Positions 6,715 to 8,653 of a DNA stretch of 8,653 nt are shown one piece after another (positions within the stretch are counted from its first letter, which is position 1; each line of letters opens with the position of its first letter). The stretch comes from an uncultured Flavobacterium sp. (GTDB lineage Bacteria > Bacteroidota > Bacteroidia > Flavobacteriales > Flavobacteriaceae), in assembly GCA_945957245.1 (NCBI GenBank), contig CAMFLD010000096.1, positions 1 to 8,653 on the forward strand, in the 5' to 3' direction. A program made the translations under genes and the position numbers. The notes under the pieces are model-generated. The model made no database searches, was not told the origin of the DNA, and saw nothing but the letters and a program-made list of their open reading frames with translations.

Positions 6715-6870
6715 TTTAATTGGTTTCAGATTACAATGATACTAAATGTTTTTTACTAACTATAAATTGTCCTATATTTGGGCTTTCATTACAATAACCT
6801 GTCATCAGATAACTACAATTGTTTGGAGTTCCCACAAGTTATTTATGACAATCAAACTTAACTAAGACTT
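6715..6870. promoter_or_regulatory. Divergent intergenic region between sigma factor operon and fabG
   Basis: This 156-base AT-rich gap must contain promoters for both directions. It contains two identical copies of ATTACAAT (6730-6737 and 6788-6795, start to start 58 bases), i.e. ATTGTAAT read toward the sigma gene, and a related palindrome ACAATTGT at 6815-6822. An inverted pair TGTCAT (6800-6805) and ATGACA (6845-6850) flanks the latter. Read toward the sigma gene, TAAGTTTG (6860-6853) fits TAnnTTTG, but no TTG lies at the expected distance upstream. Any of these could be operators or a sigma-specific promoter; none is proven. Confidence 0.5.
6773..6780 (+). promoter_or_regulatory. Putative Bacteroidota -7 element for fabG
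   Basis: TATATTTG fits the TAnnTTTG consensus used by the main sigma factor of Bacteroidota. It would place the transcript start near 6787 and give fabG a leader of about 84 bases. A clear TTG at the -33 position is missing; only a T-run near 6749-6754 occupies that area, so the call rests on the -7 element and position. Confidence 0.4.
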
Positions 6871-7617
6871 ATGAAATTATTAGAAGGAAAAGTAGCCATT
6901 ATAACAGGCGCCAGTAGAGGAATCGGAAGCGGGATCGCAAAAGTATTTGCCCAGCACGGCGCTAATGTTGCGTTTACTTACAGTTCATCAGCTGAATCTG
7001 CAATGGCTTTGGAAAATGAATTATCAGCTTTGGGAATTAAAGCCAAAGGATATCAGTCAAACGCAGCCGATTTTAATGAAGCTCAAAAACTGGTTGATGA
7101 TGTCATTGCCGAATTCGGAACTATTGATGTATTAATTAACAATGCCGGAATTACTAAAGACAACCTTTTGATGCGTATGTCCGAAGAAGATTTTGATAAA
7201 GTGATTGAAATCAACCTGAAATCGGTTTTCAACATGACAAAGGCGGTTCAGAAAATAATGCTTAAAAACCGTAAAGGCTCTATAGTGAATATGAGTAGTG
7301 TAGTAGGAGTGAAAGGAAATGCCGGACAGGCTAACTATGCTGCTTCAAAAGCCGGAATGATTGGTTTCACTAAATCAATTGCTTTGGAATTAGGTTCAAG
7401 AAATATCCGTTGCAATGCCATTGCTCCGGGCTTTATTGAAACTGAAATGACAGCCAAATTAAATGAAGATGTGGTACAGGGCTGGAGAGATTCTATTCCG
7501 TTGAAACGCGGAGGAACTCCTGAAGATGTTGCCAATGCCTGTCTTTTCTTTGCTTCAGATATGAGTGCTTATGTTTCCGGACAAGTCTTGAATGTTGACG
7601 GCGGAATGCTTACTTAA
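6871..7617 (+). CDS. fabG: 3-oxoacyl-[acyl-carrier-protein] reductase FabG
   Basis: A 248-residue short-chain dehydrogenase/reductase of the usual FabG length. It reduces 3-oxoacyl-ACP to 3-hydroxyacyl-ACP with NADPH in the fatty-acid elongation cycle, in the cytoplasm. Visible features: the nucleotide-binding TGASRGIG (12-19), NNAG (90-93), catalytic Asn115 (in EINLKS), Ser143 (in MSSVVG), Tyr156 and Lys160 (in YAASK), the IAPGFIETEMT loop (184-194) and the C-terminal GQVLNVDGGM. No key residue is missing. It is divergent from the sigma factor operon and probably unrelated to it in function. The gene after it, a VWA-like membrane protein, is on the same strand 98 bases away. Other short-chain reductases can look similar, but the IAPGFIETEMT and NVDGGM blocks and the catalytic set together favour FabG. 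Confidence 0.96.
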   Translation: MKLLEGKVAIITGASRGIGSGIAKVFAQHGANVAFTYSSSAESAMALENELSALGIKAKGYQSNAADFNEAQKLVDDVIAEFGTIDVLINNAGITKDNLLMRMSEEDFDKVIEINLKSVFNMTKAVQKIMLKNRKGSIVNMSSVVGVKGNAGQANYAASKAGMIGFTKSIALELGSRNIRCNAIAPGFIETEMTAKLNEDVVQGWRDSIPLKRGGTPEDVANACLFFASDMSAYVSGQVLNVDGGMLT

Positions 7618-7656
7618 AATTATTATAAATTTTAAATTATGAATTTTGAATTAATT

Positions 7657-7664
7657 TATATTTG
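7657..7664 (+). promoter_or_regulatory. Putative Bacteroidota -7 element for the VWA-like gene
   Basis: TATATTTG, the same octamer as upstream of fabG, lies in the 98-base gap 7618-7715. It would start a transcript near 7671 with a leader of about 45 bases. No well-spaced TTG precedes it. The rest of the gap is very AT-rich (runs of A, T and AATT) with no GC-rich hairpin plus T-run, so I see no convincing terminator for fabG and the two genes could also be co-transcribed. Confidence 0.38.
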
Positions 7665-7715
7665 AAGAATATCATTCAGCATTTAAAAATTAATATTTCA
7701 AAATAATTCAAATAA

Positions 7716-8653
7716 ATGAACACCACAACAATCCTGTTATTACTTCTATCAATAGCTGTTGCTGCTGGTTTGTCATTTTACCAATACTTATATAAAGCCA
7801 AAATCAGGTCAAATACGACTTTGGTTTTGGCTTTTTTGCGTTTCTTTTCCATTTTTGGATTATTATTGTTACTAATAAATCCAATAATCACAAGAAAGAC
7901 CGTAGAAACAGTCAAAACACCTTTGCCGGTTATTATCGATAACTCAGCTTCTATAGCCGATTTGAAAGCGGATAAAGCTGCAAACGAAGTCTTCAAAAAA
8001 CTAACCGAAAACAAAGATCTGGCTGAAAAATTTGAAGTGCAGCCTTACCAGTTTGCCACCGATTTTGCTCCTGCTGATACTATCAATTTTAAAGGAAATC
8101 AAACTAATATTGATGTTGTTGCCAAGAATCTTAAAACTATATATAAAAACCAGCATTTCCCAACGGTCTTGATTTCTGATGGAAACCAGACTTCAGGTGA
8201 GGATTACGTTTATGGATTCAATCCGGATAATAAAGTTTATCCTTTGGTGGTAGGTGATACAGCAACATACCTCGATTTAAGGGTATCGCAACTGAATGTC
8301 AATAAATATGCTTTCCACAAGAATAAATATCCGGTGGAAGTATTCCTTAATTATGCAGGAAATAAAAGCATTAATGCCAATTTCAAAATTACTCAGGGAA
8401 ATAGTGTGCTAAACGAACAGACCGTATCATTTTCCCCTTCCAAAAAATCGGCAACATTAAATATTCTGTTACCGGCAGATAAGGTGGGACTACAAATACT
8501 AAAAGCCTCAGTTTCATCAAAAGAACAGGAAAAGAACACTTACAACAACGTAAAGAATTTTGCTGTTGAAGTCATTGATCAAAAAACAGAAGTTGCTTTG
8601 GTTTCCTCAATTTCGCATCCCGATTTAGGTGCAATTAAGCGTAGTATTGAATC
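7716..8653 (+). CDS. Membrane-anchored von Willebrand factor A-like protein, 3' end outside the window
   Basis: From ATG at 7716 the frame stays open for 312 codons to the window edge. Residues 5-24 and about 36-57 are two hydrophobic segments joined by a short basic loop. Directly after them comes PVIIDNSAS (71-79), with the DxSxS form of a MIDAS metal site at 75-79, and further on PTVLISDGNQTSG (149-161), where the SDG suits the later strand of a VWA fold. After about residue 175 the sequence looks like beta-rich, Ig-like extracytoplasmic domains. The family occurs in Bacteroidota as large membrane proteins of unknown role, broadly reminiscent of Bat/aerotolerance VWA proteins. The partner and function are unknown. 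No sign of link to the copper-related operon other than proximity. Confidence 0.8.
   Translation, partial: MNTTTILLLLLSIAVAAGLSFYQYLYKAKIRSNTTLVLAFLRFFSIFGLLLLLINPIITRKTVETVKTPLPVIIDNSASIADLKADKAANEVFKKLTENKDLAEKFEVQPYQFATDFAPADTINFKGNQTNIDVVAKNLKTIYKNQHFPTVLISDGNQTSGEDYVYGFNPDNKVYPLVVGDTATYLDLRVSQLNVNKYAFHKNKYPVEVFLNYAGNKSINANFKITQGNSVLNEQTVSFSPSKKSATLNILLPADKVGLQILKASVSSKEQEKNTYNNVKNFAVEVIDQKTEVALVSSISHPDLGAIKRSIE

Noticed and set aside
6853..6860. TAAGTTTG on the minus strand as promoter of the sigma operon
   Set aside because: It fits TAnnTTTG, but no TTG is found at the expected distance upstream and the leader would be about 130 bases; kept only as a remark under the intergenic region.
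7618..7715. Terminator after fabG
   Set aside because: The region has AT-only partial palindromes but no stable GC-containing stem followed by a T-run.
7778..8014. Minus-strand frame of 78 codons
   Set aside because: It is opposite the VWA-like gene, whose membrane segments and DNSAS motif are convincing; the reverse frame only mirrors it.

Overview
The window looks like a piece of a Bacteroidota genome, most likely a Flavobacterium-like member of the Flavobacteriaceae. The DNA is AT-rich. Two products carry C-terminal Por/type IX secretion (T9SS) sorting domains with YPNPA motifs. Sequences matching the Bacteroidota -7 promoter element TAnnTTTG lie in two intergenic gaps, and start sites mostly lack clear Shine-Dalgarno sequences. 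Bases 1-33 are not genomic: they match the Illumina Nextera read-2 transposase adapter, so genomic sequence starts at base 34 and this is a raw contig end.

From base 34 to 6714 all genes lie on the minus strand in one tightly packed series. In transcription order (right to left) they are: an ECF sigma factor (6163-6714); a 90-residue single-pass membrane protein, probably its anti-sigma factor (5873-6145); a membrane-anchored Spy/CpxP/CnrX-like metal-sensor protein with a His-rich tail (5367-5870); an MbnP-family copper-binding protein (4676-5374); an MbnH/MauG-like di-heme cytochrome c peroxidase (3660-4679); then, after a 100-base gap, a three-domain multicopper oxidase with a T9SS tail (1847-3559); a membrane-anchored thioredoxin-fold protein (1214-1843); and a YHYH-domain protein with the beginning of a T9SS tail, cut off at the adapter (34-1187). 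Spacings run from an 8-base overlap to 26 bases except at the 100-base gap.

My reading is that the first three genes form a CnrYXH-like trans-envelope metal sensor controlling the rest, a cell-envelope and secreted copper-handling set. In known MbnPH pairs the di-heme enzyme oxidises a tryptophan of the partner to kynurenine, which helps bind copper. The multicopper oxidase could oxidise Cu(I) outside the cell. The thioredoxin-fold protein and the YHYH protein have no assigned role. The individual families are known; the combination of a CnrYXH-like sensor, MbnPH and two T9SS cargos is the part worth following up.

To the right, on the plus strand, are a complete fabG (6871-7617), a housekeeping fatty-acid synthesis gene divergent from the sigma factor, and the first 312 codons of a membrane-anchored von Willebrand factor A-like protein (7716 to the window end). 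I see no tRNA, rRNA, CRISPR array, insertion sequence or transposase.
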